Source: Tethya wilhelma (lineage: Eukaryota > Porifera > Demospongiae > Tethyida > Tethyidae). From it: a stretch of DNA of 64,000 bases. How positions within the stretch are numbered: the first letter of the stretch is position 1; each line of letters opens with the position of its first letter. The translations under genes were made by a program, and so were the position numbers. Of this stretch, positions 10,968 through 24,080 are shown in pieces. The stretch covers positions 2,040,817-2,104,816 of the forward strand of contig CAXIPT010000006.1 in the NCBI GenBank assembly GCA_964030475.1, written 5' to 3'. Below the pieces are notes generated by a model. It saw only the letters and a program-made list of their open reading frames with translations, did no database searches and was not told where the DNA came from.

Positions 10968-11284
10968 TAGATTCATTCCATCTGGATCAATTCCAATATC
11001 CTCAGTAGTCACCAGTCCATGGTTAGGGATCACTGTGCGTCTAAGACTGATAGTAATACGATCATCTAGGAGCAAAACAACAGCAACAACAATGAAAAAT
11101 ATATATATCTCTTAATCTGTAAACTGGATTCATACTGGCTGTCTACTATAAGGTTGTTGTAGGCCATACTATGCACGCAATATGGATGACATTGTATACA
11201 CTTGTGTGATAAAGTACCTTGACTTTGACACAATTTACTCCCTACTATCAAGCTAAATATAGTCAGTAGCACTCTTGAGATCAT
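10968..11284 (-). CDS. Receptor related to the 8.3-10.7 kb gene, 5' fragment (signal peptide plus start of Ig-like exon)
   Basis: Exon 1 (11284-11218) encodes MISRVLLTIFSLIVGSKLCQ..., a signal peptide clearly related to that of the + strand receptor (both start MIS and end near SQ). It ends in the same phase 1. Exon 2 starts at 11065 and is nearly identical to the start of the receptor's Ig-like exon (VIPNHGLVTTEDIGIDP), but is cut by the N at 10967 after about 33 codons. The fragment shows a tandem or inverted family of these receptors. The rest of the gene is missing from the assembly at this place. Confidence 0.7.
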
Positions 11285-12124
11285 TGTGACAGTGTTCAGC
11301 TGAATACAATATTTACCTGCCTGTGGGGAATTTGAGCATAAATAATCTCAAGCCGTTTAGCCACACCCCTTTCTAATAGTCACGTTACGCGCATGCTCAG
11401 TACCCGTTAGCACGTCTATCATACGTACGGTAGTAGAGTAAGCCACCAACTATCGGCCACCATCGAATTCGGACGCGATTTTTGACCTACCAGCTGGTGC
11501 AACTACTCCAAGTTTGGTACCACAAGATAGCCCATGAAAAGTTACACTGGGTTGTGCAGACTTCAAGCCCCGCCCACTCACCTGTAAGGTTTCCTGACGT
11601 CATTTAGCGCTGGCCGAAGAAAATCAACAATCGGCCATATACCATCATATTTCGGACTGCAGCTCAAAAAACCCCTAAAACTTATGGTTGAGCTACCAAA
11701 TCTGGAAATCAAGAAGTTCAATCTTCCTGCTACTGATATTCCAAATGGGGACCTGATTGCAAGTATCACCGTCTCTAACATAGCTGTCATATCATCGTGA
11801 TCGAGCGATCAATAATCGGCCACCTATTTTCACCATTTTTACTGAATTCTGCCATCTACGGTAGATGCAAGCGAGATTTGAGGCAGTAGGCATGTAGAGT
11901 AGCTTATTGTTAGCTTCTGTATGCAGTTTGAAGTTGCAATGACCAACTTTATGCAAATTGTCCATTTATTTCCTAGTCGCACCTCTACGAAGCAATAGAC
12001 TGTACTCCAGTCTACATCGATATGGGTGCGACTAACTTCATTCGTTCAGTCATTCCAATTAACCAAGTGATTGCATGCATGACTACTGACCAGGGCTGAG
12101 AATCACGACATGCCTAGGAGACTG
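11285..12124. other. Unassigned sequence between two MITE ends
   Basis: No gene recognised. It contains repeated CGGCCA(C/T) strings, AATCGGCCA twice, and a fragment ATCATACGTACGGTAGTA also found near 700 and 12709. Flanking by inverted copies of one terminal sequence (10875 and 12204) suggests a composite or nested non-autonomous element, although the N at 10967 makes the pairing uncertain. Confidence 0.35.
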
Positions 12125-12204
12125 AAAATGAAGTAGTCATGTGCCGAAGTTCCGAGTCTTGCCTTGTTTCATTGCTTTTTACTGCACTGCCCATTCCTAC
12201 ACTG
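12125..12204. mobile_element. MITE terminal repeat, inverted relative to 10875
   Basis: The segment AATGAAGTAGTCATGTGCCG to CCCATTCCTACACTG is the reverse complement of the terminal repeat at 10875-10966 with several mismatches. Confidence 0.65.
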
Positions 12205-12334
12205 CTCATTTTTTCAAAATTTTTACTATTATATACAAACATTTATGTAACAGCTTGTGTACGCCTAGTGCCTTCACGGCTGAATAACAGAAACACACTA
12301 ATTATTATTTCACAGTATGTGTGAGTCATTAGAA

Positions 12335-12493
12335 TTAGTTTATCTTGGTGATCTCATAAGCTGGACATGTCTCCATTTCTAGTTGACCAACTGAAGTAGT
12401 TGGGACCATCTTGTCTGGTTCTTCATAAATGGCTCCATCACTGCTTCCTTTGGTCTGCTCTGTTGTTCCACTAGTGTCATGTTTCTCCTTAAG
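12335..12493 (-). CDS. Receptor tail exon (paralog of the 8.3-10.7 kb receptor), 3' fragment
   Basis: A terminal exon on the minus strand from an AG acceptor before 12493 to TAA at 12335-12337. It ends with METCPAYEITKIN, parallel to METCPAYKNIKT in the complete receptor. The tyrosine in GAIYEEP sits where the receptor has its ITIM-like motif but lacks the hydrophobic +3 residue. It must belong to a different gene copy from the signal-peptide exon at 11284, because on this strand the tail lies upstream of that exon. The body of this gene would lie beyond 12500, where the assembly breaks at N 12821. Confidence 0.6.
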   Translation of the reverse strand, partial: LKEKHDTSGTTEQTKGSSDGAIYEEPDKMVPTTSVGQLEMETCPAYEITKIN

Positions 12494-12602
12494 CTGAGAT
12501 TTATGCATGTAGTAGATTATGTATAAACATGTTGTTGACTTGAAATGTTGACAACTATACTGCTGCATATTATGAATTTTATAATTTAGTAAGCTGGACA
12601 TG

Positions 12603-12655
12603 TCTTGTTCCCAGGCTCTCTTGCAGTGAATTGTTTAATCTGGGAAAGAGCCTGG
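12603..12655. repeat. Fold-back element related to the 3.5-kb insertion
   Basis: CTTGTTCCCAGGCTCTCTTG on the left pairs with GGGAAAGAGCCTGGGAGCAAGG on the right (fewer than 25 bp arms, short loop). The CCCAGGC core and the CTTG/CAAG edge match the element at 3501-3573. Confidence 0.55.
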
Positions 12656-12697
12656 GAGCAAGGCTAATAAGGTGACAGTAATAACTATAAAAATTAC

Positions 12698-12821
12698 ATC
12701 TCCTGTATCATACGTACGGTAGTACGTATAGTAGGAATGGGCCAACTGTCCCATAGACACAATACAAAATGTTGGCCACCATAAAAATCTAGTCAAACAA
12801 AATTAAACCTTCAAAGTTGCN
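12698..12821. mobile_element. Dispersed repeat, inverted copy of about 595-715, ending at N
   Basis: Reverse complement of the sequence upstream of phosphatase copy a, including TACGTACGGTAGTACGTATA and the poly-purine end. The N at 12821 follows. On the far side the sequence resumes as the homolog of about 2921 onward, so this is a seam. Confidence 0.6.
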
Positions 12822-13143
12822 TTGTTAATTCTAGTTATATAATTATATAGTACGCATGCATACATATTACATAATCAGGTGTGAATCAATTGTGTCAGTG
12901 TGTGATTGTATAAATCATTTTTCGATACAGATGCTAAATATCCAATAATTATTATCATCAAAGATCAATGTACTATACAGCTATTATGCATCACTATTAT
13001 TAATAGTTAGTTATTAAGCTACTAACCTGTCTTGTATCAAAGTTGGGTAGTCTGATCAACACACACACACATGCACGAGCAAGCAAGTCATGCTACTACG
13101 TATACTGAGTCATCCTCTATCACGACATCACTCAAAGTCTCAA

Positions 13144-14182
13144 CTATCCATCCAAGTGGTCTTGTACGAAAGGCGTAGCATGGGTCCCATCACAAAAGGG
13201 GCGTGTCCCAGTCTGTTTACAGCCACACAGAAACGCCTGAGGCTCTGCAACTTCGACGGTGAATTTGACGGGGGTGAAACCACTCCCCTTGTGACTACCG
13301 TCGCACCATGGCTGTTTGCGACTGAGACCACACCTGCACCAGAAGTACTTCTTACCTAGAGAAATGGGAGAATTGAAAAATGGCAAAAGAAGAGACTATC
13401 AATTTGTAGAGAAATGATTATATGTCATGTTATTGCCAGGCATGCAAACACTAGTGATGTTAATTCAGTGGAATGCTTACATATTTCCAATTAAGTCAGT
13501 TACGTGAATGCATCTGCCAGTGTTTTACAACCCTCCCCTCCTCTTCCCTCACTTTCCATTCTCCATTTTACTTTTGTTCCGGGGAAAAAAACTCTCTGAA
13601 AAGTTGTAGTTTTGTATGGGGAGGAGGTAGTAGGAAAGGGGGGGGGGGGNGGTGCCCAGCCCGGCACCTACCCCTCTTTGGGGGAAAGCCTGATCTACAA
13701 GCGTCTATATACTTATATTGCAGCACTTATACTCATTAAGAGTATATATCACTGAAAACGCAATGCTCTAGAGAAATGAAACATACTTCTCAATGTCGGA
13801 CAGCTATCTAGCTATCCACATTGCAATGGAACATACCAGGTTGTAGGTTAACTTCAAAAGGTTCTTTTGAAGCAATTTGACCTGAATGAATGAAGAGAAG
13901 TACAATATAATAAGACACACTCACACACATACACACATTCACACTATTATCTAAGCATCACAATATAATGAGGTAGCTATAGTACAAGTACTGAAAGTGA
14001 TGAAAAGAAACTGAAAAAAAGATTGAAAAAGTACCATTTTCATCCTCAGTTTTACTGCAGAATCCTCTTCCATGGTTTCTCCATGCTACAGCTGCTTGTC
14101 TTGTAGCGCTCAGAAACGATGGAGCTTTCCAAATTCTCGCAAATCCACTCTTCAGTTGAAGAGAGAGTTTGGTGAATGCCAT
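13144..14182 (-). CDS. CISD3: CISD3-like mitochondrial CDGSH iron-sulfur protein, copy b
   Basis: Exons 14182-14035, 13881-13837 and 13355-13144 (148, 45, 212 bp), 134 residues. Both CDGSH motifs are intact and identical in their ligands to copy a. Differences from copy a are few and scattered, for example Ile-Leu to Ile-Trp near residue 18 and changes in the third exon. Intron 1 contains a poly-G stretch with a single N at 13650. Role and family are as for copy a: electron transfer or iron-sulfur homeostasis in the mitochondrial matrix. Near-identity over coding and non-coding parts suggests an allele or a very recent duplicate. It is divergent from the complete aminopeptidase gene, with 151 bp between start codons. 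Confidence 0.88.
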
Positions 14183-14333
14183 TGTTTGGTAATGGTCGTT
14201 TTTTTGGCGCGAAACGAAGCAATTACGCGCCAATTATTTGAACTTTAAACCAAACTTTAAACTTTGATCTTTGACCTAAGCACTAAATCTGCTGAATCAG
14301 CACAAGATTATCTCCTCACGTGGCATGTAAAAG
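14183..14333. promoter_or_regulatory. Bidirectional CISD3/LAP promoter, copy b
   Basis: Same layout as 4319-4469: TTTGGCGCGAAA at 14203-14214, ACGCGCCAA shortly after, and TGCTGAATCAGCA at 14290-14302. Conservation of all three sites in both copies supports, but does not prove, function. Confidence 0.5.
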
Positions 14334-15599
14334 ATGGCCTATCTCTCTCCCAGAGCCTTCCAAGCTGTTATTCAAAGACCCTCCACTCTTTTTAGAAGCT
14401 TTTCTTCAAGACTTTGTGTATCTGGAAGTCTCAGAGCAGCAGGAAAAAGAACCACACAATCTGTGTCTGTATTTGTACCACAACAGCACTATTCTACAAC
14501 AGAAGAGGTATGAAGAAAGCTTTTTAATATCTACCTACCTGTCAGTAAACTGTAAACTGTGCACTATATACTGTATACCATGATACCGTATACTGTGTAC
14601 TGCGTACTGCGTACCGCATACTGTGTACTGCGTACCGCACACTGGATACTGTATACTGTATACCGTATACTGTACACTGTATATTGTATGCAGTCTAGTG
14701 ACGAGTTATCTGGCCAAGGTATTGTGGTTGGTTGTTACGACACTGGTAAAGAAAATGGTGGCTATGAGCTGACTGAATGTGCCAAAGAAATCGATCTTCA
14801 GACGCACGGAAAACTAGTGCACATGATCAATGTGTGAGTTATAATGTTGTTATCAATTTGTTGTATTGTAATTTTGAGTTTAAAGAACTGTGTCACTATA
14901 ATTATAAGCGCTGTTTTGTTACTAAAAATAAAATGCGTGACATTTTATGACATTCTATGACTTTTGATGACTTTTTTTGTTTTGTTTCTAGCGCGTTCTG
15001 GGTACCACGCCCGGATATTAGTTCCATGTACGTACGTATATTGTATGTTTGTCTAAAAGAAAAAATTTAAAGTCATAAAACGTCACCCATTTTATTTTTG
15101 GTAAGAAAACAGTGCTTGTATAGTGACATGTAGTTCCTTTAACTCTTTTAGTTCTGGTGGCAAGCTGAAGAAGGGGGATTCCCGTCTCTTCTATGACATC
15201 ACTGCTGATAATGCACATGTGGTTGTAGTGGGCGTTGGCAGTAAAGAAGATAATGAAGTAACCCCTGATAATTTGGAGGATATTGATGTAAAGAGGCAGG
15301 GCATTCGTTCAGCAGCTGCCATTGGCACTAAGGTCCTACAGAAGGCTAGAGTCAAGGAGGTGCTGATGGACAACTTTGATGACGCTGAAGGTAAAAATAA
15401 AGTTAGCTTAGCTCCTTTATTTAAGATCATGAGTAAAGAATGGCCTACAGGAAGAGTGTTAAAAATAGTACATGTATCTTATTGTTAATGATGTGCCATA
15501 TGCAAATTAAGCCTTTAATTTCAGTTTGCCAAAATGAATGATTTCTGTTTATAAGTTGGGCACTGTAATCATGATTAATTTTATACTTTTCTCTCTGTG

Positions 15600-15634
<35 letters not shown>

Positions 15635-18600
15635 AGCTGCAGCTGAAGGCTCTACACTAACTCTGTTTACGTACGACAAACTTTTGAGTGAATCAAACAA
15701 AAAAAAGACTCCCAACGTCAATCTCCTCGATGCTACAAATCCTGCCCACAAGGACCAATGGTCACGAGGGTGCGTATTAGGATCAGCTCAAAACTTTGCT
15801 CGTGAACTGATGGAGTCACCTGCCAATCACATGACACCTACGATGTTCGTAGAAGCTGTTAGCAAGCAAATGGGAGCCATTCAGCCAAGGCTAACTCATC
15901 CCAGTTCTGTCCAGCTTGTACCAAGGTAATGTATATAGTGAGGGTGTGAGGTGTATGTGTGTGTGGGGGGGGGTGAGTCTGGATTCCAGTCAATGGTCAA
16001 TGACACAATAATGTATGTAGCAACAATAATATTATAATTATACTGTTTGTTCTGAATCATATCCTGTTTCATTAAAGTAAGGGTTTATAATATACAGCCC
16101 ACCCATTCCTACACTATATACAGTAGATTTTCCGAATTGCGGACACTTTGGGACACAGCCCTGTGTCCCTTATTAAGGGTACAAACGCAAAATAGAGGTC
16201 ATATAAAAAATTTATTTTTTGTTGAATGAACTGAACTTGGGCTAGACTTCATGTACGACATACTTTAGGTCTAGATAATCGCTTAGCAGAAAGAATAGTT
16301 GCCTGTTGGCTTGCTGCAGTGGCAGCGCTGCTAGTCTCACTGGCCTGACATCAACGTTGCTAAAGATCTTAATGACTTGAGCAAATCAAAAGAGCAACCC
16401 TTACCAATGCCACGCCTACTGTCCACTAATCAGGCTAGGATTTATATGGCGGTAGACTGCTTGGGACAAGCTGCACTGTCCGTTGTCTGGAAATAATAGG
16501 TGGCCATTATTCGGGGTTTTCTAAGTACAGAATGTATAGGAAAAGCAGTTGGGACACAGGACTCTGTCCGCTTTTAAGGTAGATGTCCACTGTTGGGAGT
16601 GTCAGTTAATGAAGAGTCTACTATAGCACTGCAAGTTCTTTAAAATTTTTATTCTTGTAAAAAAATTACAATTAAGTGTAATAAATTTCTTAGACAGAAT
16701 TAAGTGAAAGTGAAATAAACTTCTGTAGATTGTGAATTAAAGGGTATAATTAATAGTATTAGGTATTAGGTGATAACAAAACAATTAAATGTCATAATAT
16801 TATGATAAGTATAATATAATGACTACTTTAAAGTTTATGCAGTGGAATAGCATATACAGTTCAGGAAATTACATTATAATAATAATTATGTGTTTGTGCA
16901 TGGTTACAAAAATAAGACAGTGAGCATACTAAGATCTTTTCACAATGGTATACCATGCAGGAACAATTCATATAGTGTGTATATCATGCGTGTGTTACTA
17001 AGTAGAAACTAGTCAGCTACTTCGATGAAGTCATTGATTTCAGTTTCCCTCTCCATTCCTGTCTCATCACTGTCTCTGATATAAGGATCAAGAGGGATAT
17101 CAGAGAGTGCCAAAGGTGTAGGATCTAGCTTAATATTGTGGGAGGGTTCCAGTTCATCCTTTTCCATTCCTGATAAACCTTTCACAGAATCACTAATTTG
17201 TTTACTTGGTGAATTTTTTTTATCTGAGGTTTGCTCAGGCTCAGGCTGTAGTATTGCAGCTTCTTCTCTCTCTCTTTCAGCAACTGCTGCTGTTGTTGCC
17301 TTTTCCATTTTTTCTAGTAGTTGTTCTTGAGTTGGCGGGTCCACCACACTGTATGTGACTACAGGATTATGAACTAGAATGATTTCAGGTACCGTGGGTT
17401 CTTGTTTGGTGAGTTGGAGCTTCATTTTAAGGATGAAGGAGTTGAGTTTGGTTCGTATTTTCTTTTTGAGTGCAAAAGCATATGTGTGATAGGTCAAGAC
17501 GGCTAGGAAGGTGATGAAAGCAATGCTGGTTGAAGTGTAGGCAAGAGACTCTTGATTTCCAACACCTGTTTTTTGTATTTGGAGAGAACCAAATGAAAAA
17601 AAAATTAAGTTGATTATAAATGAGAAGTTCAGTACATCCAGTAGCCAAGATTTGTACACTTTATCGTACAAAAAGTTTTTCACAATTTGTAGACATATCA
17701 ATGTACAGAAGATAGCCAAGAGGCTGTTTCCCGGATCACCACTGACATTGAGAGCAGCCACGACATACAAGAAAGCCCGGATCAACAGCAGTAGTCCAGT
17801 CCAATAGCGATGTTTGATATTGTAAGGAGCAAGATAAGCATCCATGAAGGGATAAAACCTTGCATTCTTGATTAGTTTTACCATCCTATTTGGGCAACGC
17901 AGAAGCCACTGATAAGAGAAGAGGAGAGAGGTGTATACAATGCCCACCAGGAGAATAAGTAGAGCTACTAGAAACAGAGGAATATGTTTCCCTTTTAAAA
18001 AATGTACGTTTGCATCAATCAGCCACACTATCTCTTGTGAACCATCAGGATACTCAAGTGTTGCAGGAGAGAATGCAGCTATGATGACACGAAGGCTTTT
18101 CGCATAAGAGAGTAGAATGAGAGTAGCAAGTGTTGCCACTGGATTTGTTCCAGTAAAGAGTCTAGCAATTGTTGTAGAGTATTCACAGCCAATGATCACC
18201 ATGGTAACCAAGAATATAATGTAAATTGGGAAAGCAAGCTGTAGCCATTCTTTGACATAGCCGTCCATTCCATCAAAGAAGCAAGTCACAAAACCAAAGT
18301 CTAAGTTGAGCCATGCAATGAAGATAGTGAAGAAATTGGGAGATTGAAATGGAAGGAAAATTGCTCGATTTGTTGTGAGGATGTTGGCATAGAATACGAG
18401 TCCATTGATTGTTCCAACAGCTACTGTCAAATTGAAAATCAGGAGAAAAGCAACTAGTGCTACACCAGCTATAGCAAAGACAATGAGTAGAGCTAGCCAG
18501 TTGTTTGGGCAAGACAAGCAACGTGAACTACCAAAAGAGAGACTGAATCCATCCTTACAAGACCCACAAAGCTTGCCACTGCGATTAAAAGCACACTGTG

Positions 18601-21600
18601 CATCAGAACCATTGGGTGTGTTGAAGTTAATCCAGACTGGAGAGCTAGATGGATGGCAGTAGTCAAATGGACAATGAGGATAAGTTAGATAGGGACACTC
18701 TGTTTGATTTTGATAGCCAACAAGGTCATGATTAGATTCATTGATGTAACTTATCCAGAAATTGTTGCTTCTTTTCACTGATGAGTTACTAACAGAACAG
18801 CCAGTTATGTAGTCAGAGAGGCAAGGGTCACATTCACAGATACAAGTAAATTCCATTAGATTTGCAATGAAACCAATTGGACAAGTGCAGGGAATAAACA
18901 ACAGGTAGATGTTGATTAATTCTTGATTATCATGATCCAATGCTAGTGTAAAGTTTTCTGAATCACGAGAGAAAGAGATAGTAAAGTTTAAATCTGTGCA
19001 TTTTGAGGTTGTGTTCCATGTTTCCTGTTCTTCTGCTAGTCCAATAGGGTATGAAGACAAGGCTCTCACAGAAGCTGGAACTGGATTTCTGACTTGGTCT
19101 ACAGCAATTACTGATACGTTGAAACTCTGTGACAATTGAGATGTTCTCTGGAAAGTATGTGTTATTGAAGGGCTATCACAATCTGGTTGGTTGTTTGTAC
19201 ATAAGCACACACGAACTGGTTCTGATGATATCTCTGACTGTAGAATAGCATTGGTCCTGAGGTTTGTAATTTGTGTTACGTATGATGTTCCATTAATATA
19301 AGTGTTTTGATACTTGTTGAACACCTGTGCCCTAGGACTGACTGTACACCTGTCTAACAGACCTCCAAATATTGATGGACCTGATATACTGGCTGAGTTA
19401 TTAGCAAAGAATGTATTTTGAACGATTAAATCAGGGTAGCTCACATTATGTGAGGCTAGGTCTTGAAAGAAGCATTCGGTCATCTCTGATGTGTCATCAG
19501 AGATATACAGTGCTCCTCCATATTCAGCTGAGTTATTTGTAAAATTCAGTCTAAGACTTGACATTGATTGTTTCATGCAATAAGGACTATAGTGAACACT
19601 AGAACACTCTGGTACAGATTTTATCAAATGAAATTTAGAATCTGATTCCAAGTAAATTCCACCTCCTTCTTCAGCTCTGTTCTCTATAAACTCAAGTTGT
19701 CCTCCAGTCAATTGTATTGTGGTGCTAGTTAGTGTACCCGTACCACAGATTCCTCCTCCCTTGTTTCTTCCAACATTCATTGATATCATATTTTTACCTT
19801 CAAAATTCAACTCACTGCTATCAGTATATATCCCTCCACCTGACAGTGCTGTATTGTTTGTGATTTGAAGGAGACCATTCAAACTAATGGTTCTGGACTG
19901 GACATAAATTGCACCACCTCCATAAAATGCATTGTTGTGTTTAAAGATACTGTTTTTAATTTCATTGACACTGAACGAGTAAATGCTACCAAGATACAGT
20001 GCACCCCCTCTGTTGGCTGTGTTCCTGATGAAGACACTACCGTTTATGCAAATACTACCACTGTCTGTCATTAATACACCACCATCACTACCTGCTGTGT
20101 TGTTACTGAAATTACTTTTATGTATGCTGATACTACCAGTGTTTATCCATATTGCACCTCCATTGAATCGTACTGCTGTGTTGCTACTGAAATTACTACA
20201 ATGTATGCTAATACCACCACTGTGTGCAGATATTGCACCACCACTCCATTCTGATGTGTTGTTACTGAAATCACTGTCATATATGCTAATATTACCACTC
20301 CATGTCCCTATGGCACTATGTGTGTTGCTATTGAATTTACTATCATATACTCTAATAATACCACTGGCTGTCCCTATTGCACCACTATTATCTGCTGTGT
20401 TGTTACTGAAATCACTCTCGTGTATGCTAATACTACCATTGTTTGTCCATATTGCACCACCACCATAGAATGCTGTATTGCTACTGAAATCACTACCATG
20501 TATGCTAATACTACCTCTGTCTGTCCATATTGCACCACCATCATTATCTGCTGTGTTGCTACTGAAATCACTACCATGTATTCTAATACTACCACTGACT
20601 GTCTCTATTGCCCCACCATACCCTGCTGTGTTGTTACTGAACTCACTGCCATTTATGCTAATATTACCACTCCATGTCCCAAAAACACGACCTCTGTTCC
20701 TGCTGAAGTTGCTACCATATACTCTAATACTACCAGTAGCAGACCATATTGCACCACTAAACCCACTCTCACTTGCTGTGTTCCTACTGAAATTACTATC
20801 ATGTATGCTAATACTACCACTGTCTGTCACTATTGCACCACTGTTAACATAGCGACCATCAACGGCACTGTTTCCCTCAAAGAGACATTTGGTAACATTA
20901 ATATCACTACTAATGGCAACAATGGCCCCTCCTGATAGAACAAACCTTGAATCCAAAGCTTCTCCTAATGCAGTGAGAGAGATAAAAGAGCTCGTCTCAA
21001 AAGCTGCACTCCTGACATTCCTCAATTTCATACCATGTCCATCTTGAAATCTACAGTCCTCCATCCTCAGTTGGTCTACTGATCTCACAGAGTTCTCCCG
21101 GCAGCCACTGAACTCTAGACCACTAACACTGACCTCAGATATGGTGGCAAAATCAAAGCCTGAGGAATCTGTACATGTAACCATGGCAACTAAACTAGGG
21201 AAGAAGTTTGTAGGTGCAACTCGTAAGACCAGATTGCTGACATTTTGTATCTGAAGACGAGAATTAAGAGTGTGATGACCAGGCTCAAAGATCAGGGTAA
21301 TGTTGGAGTCAATGGCAGTAGCTGGGGACTGGGCATATTGAGTTAGAGTCAAGCAGTAAGTTGTGTCTTCATCCAAGAGGGTGTGGTTGGTGGGTGTGAC
21401 AGAAAGTGATCCACTACCAGTGGGTGTGGTCTCAGTGGGACAAGAGGTGTGGTCTGGTACGATATGGTATGTTTGAGCTGACACTAATGAAGCAACTACG
21501 GCAGTTAGTAAGATAGCCAACTGATGGGTCGCCATTTCGGTCATTTTGACTATCCCTATAATAACAGTATACAGCTATATGGTCAGCTGACAATCAATCA

Positions 21601-23821
21601 GATAAGCATATATACTTACACATTTATCATGCGGTGGAGTTTTTCTGTCTTGCTGGCCTTAAGAATTCGTTTACTCTGAAAGGTCCTGGAATTACAAATT
21701 GTATCTGAATTGCCACATGCAATCGTAATCATAGTAATTTGTACGTAATAATTTACGTATAGTTGTATTTATAGAGCTGGAAATATTAACGGTTTGCTCT
21801 ACAGAACGTAAAATAAAAATATCGACGAATTTAAATTTGACGATTTACACGTGTGCATAGTACATTCATATACGGCGGCCAAAATATTGGCAAATTCAGA
21901 TTTGAATTTCATGACTTGCAATTGGACGTTTACTGTCAAACCATCAAATTAAAATCCCCGTCAATATTTCCGGCTATACGGTATGTTTGTTTACCTACCT
22001 TGTATATAGGTTTAAGCCAAATTGAATAAAAATGTCTCTTTAGATGTACAATTCAATTTCTTTTTAAACTCTATTGATCTTTCTCTGTATACCGTTCAGT
22101 AGTTTCCAAGTTGCTATTCACAAATTGCATACTGTTGTGAATTACTGCATAGACATGCTGTGAAATCTAACCTTTATAATGTGTACTAACCATTAAATTT
22201 GGTTGTTTCCGGTTAACGTTCAGCCTATGCTATATACTGTGATGATACAATCCACTGATAGAAGTGTACAGAGTTATATATAGAGACACAATAACAAATT
22301 GGGCTTGGAGCACATGGTCTTCTTGGAACCTTCAATATACTTGTATTGTAACATGGGGACAAGCATATTGGTGTTCCTTAATGGATAAGAACATCAAGTC
22401 TTGGATACTACATGAACTAGTAAATCTATTTCCTGGGAACAAAGCTTTTGATGTACTAGCTTACTTAATACTTACAAGATGCGGTGAACTTTGACCTCAT
22501 TTTTTGGGGTAGAGCTGAGTCAACTCCTAGGCAGAGCTCGACAGAGAAAATTTATGCGAGAGAAATAAATACCTGTGGCACTGGAGGGACTCGAACCACC
22601 TACCCAAGGGTTGGGAGTCTGAGTCAGTGTTGAACAAGCCACATAGAGGCCACTCTTGATGGCTCTTGCTGATTTGAGTATGGAATGTAATCTTGTGTAC
22701 ATAAACAACTTAAAATTAGAAAGTTAAACATGATTTTGTTGTAAACTGACTAAAGAACATCCACATGTTTTTGTGTTGTAACACGGTATAAAGACTATTC
22801 TTAATAGTACTACTGCTGCATAGTGTGCCCTTATTTGAAGCATAATTATGTTGTAAAACAAGAGAACATGTTTATTGCTATTGTATCTTGGTACAAGTCT
22901 GTTGTATTGTGTTGTTTTGTGTGTGTGATCTGCCCTTGAGGTCTTTTCCAATCACAACCCGCAAACACTAAAACAACCAGACTTGTACGGTGATAGAATA
23001 ATGACACAAGCTTGTTCAACAATCATTATGTGTCTACGTATATATGCTATCATAGTCCACATGCAGTAATTAAACAAGTGACAAAAGACAAAAAAAAATA
23101 ATAATAACAACAACAGCAAAAAAAAAAACTGGCTAAATTCAAAGCTCAGTCCTGTGGAGTTTTTTTATGTTCATGATATATTTACCAATAAACATTCTAC
23201 TAATTATGATAACATTTCATGGCCAGAGTACTTACATGTCTTATAAATACTTCAGCTATTTCAATCTTATATCAATACTGTTACTTTGACTATCATGTAT
23301 TGATGTACAACGTTATCATTTTTATAGACCTCTTTCATGGATTGAGTCGGAGAGTATGGGAGCTTTTCTGTCGGTTGCTAAGGGCTCCACTGAACCGCCT
23401 TGGTTACTGGAGGTACACTATAGGCATCCTGAAAGTGAAAAGAAAGGGGACCAACCTTCAGTACTAGTGGGGAAAGGTGTGTGTGTGTGTAACCTGACTA
23501 AATTCAAAGCTCAGTCCTGTGGAGCTTTTTTTATGTTCATGATATATTCACCAGCAAACATTCTACTAATTAACTAATTATGATAACATTTCATGGCCAG
23601 AGTAATTGCATGTCTTATAATTATTTCAGCTATTTCAATCTGTCAATCATGTTACAATGTTATCATTTTTATAGACCTCTTTCATGGATTGAGTCGGAGA
23701 GTATGGGAGCTTTTCTATCGGTTGCTAAGGGCTCCACTGAACCACCTTGGTTACTGGAGGTACACTATAGGCATCCTGAAAGTGAAAAGAAAGGGGACCA
23801 GCCTACAGTACTGGTGGGGAA

Positions 23822-23870
<49 letters not shown>

Positions 23871-24036
23871 TGTGTGTGTATCGTTAAATTTTAATGAATA
23901 GGCATCAAACTGGCCAATTAAGAAGCTTTCTCAGACACTCTTCTTACTCCATCCAACAAGAGATTTCACTGTATCTCTTGATGGATGATGGTCTCGTTAG
24001 TTGTAGAAACTATTGTTGTTTACTGCTGAATCCAAA

Positions 24037-24080
<44 letters not shown>

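Noticed and set aside
11578..11790. 70-codon minus-strand frame
   Set aside because: No recognisable domain, no splice context, and it lies in repeat-like sequence.
20318..20935. Plus-strand open frames of 120-205 codons with repeated Asn/Thr or Leu-rich patterns
   Set aside because: They are antisense to the beta-helix repeats of the 1511-codon gene and reflect its repeated codons.
22575..22663. Functional tRNA-Leu gene
   Set aside because: The 5' acceptor strand does not match the 3' strand.
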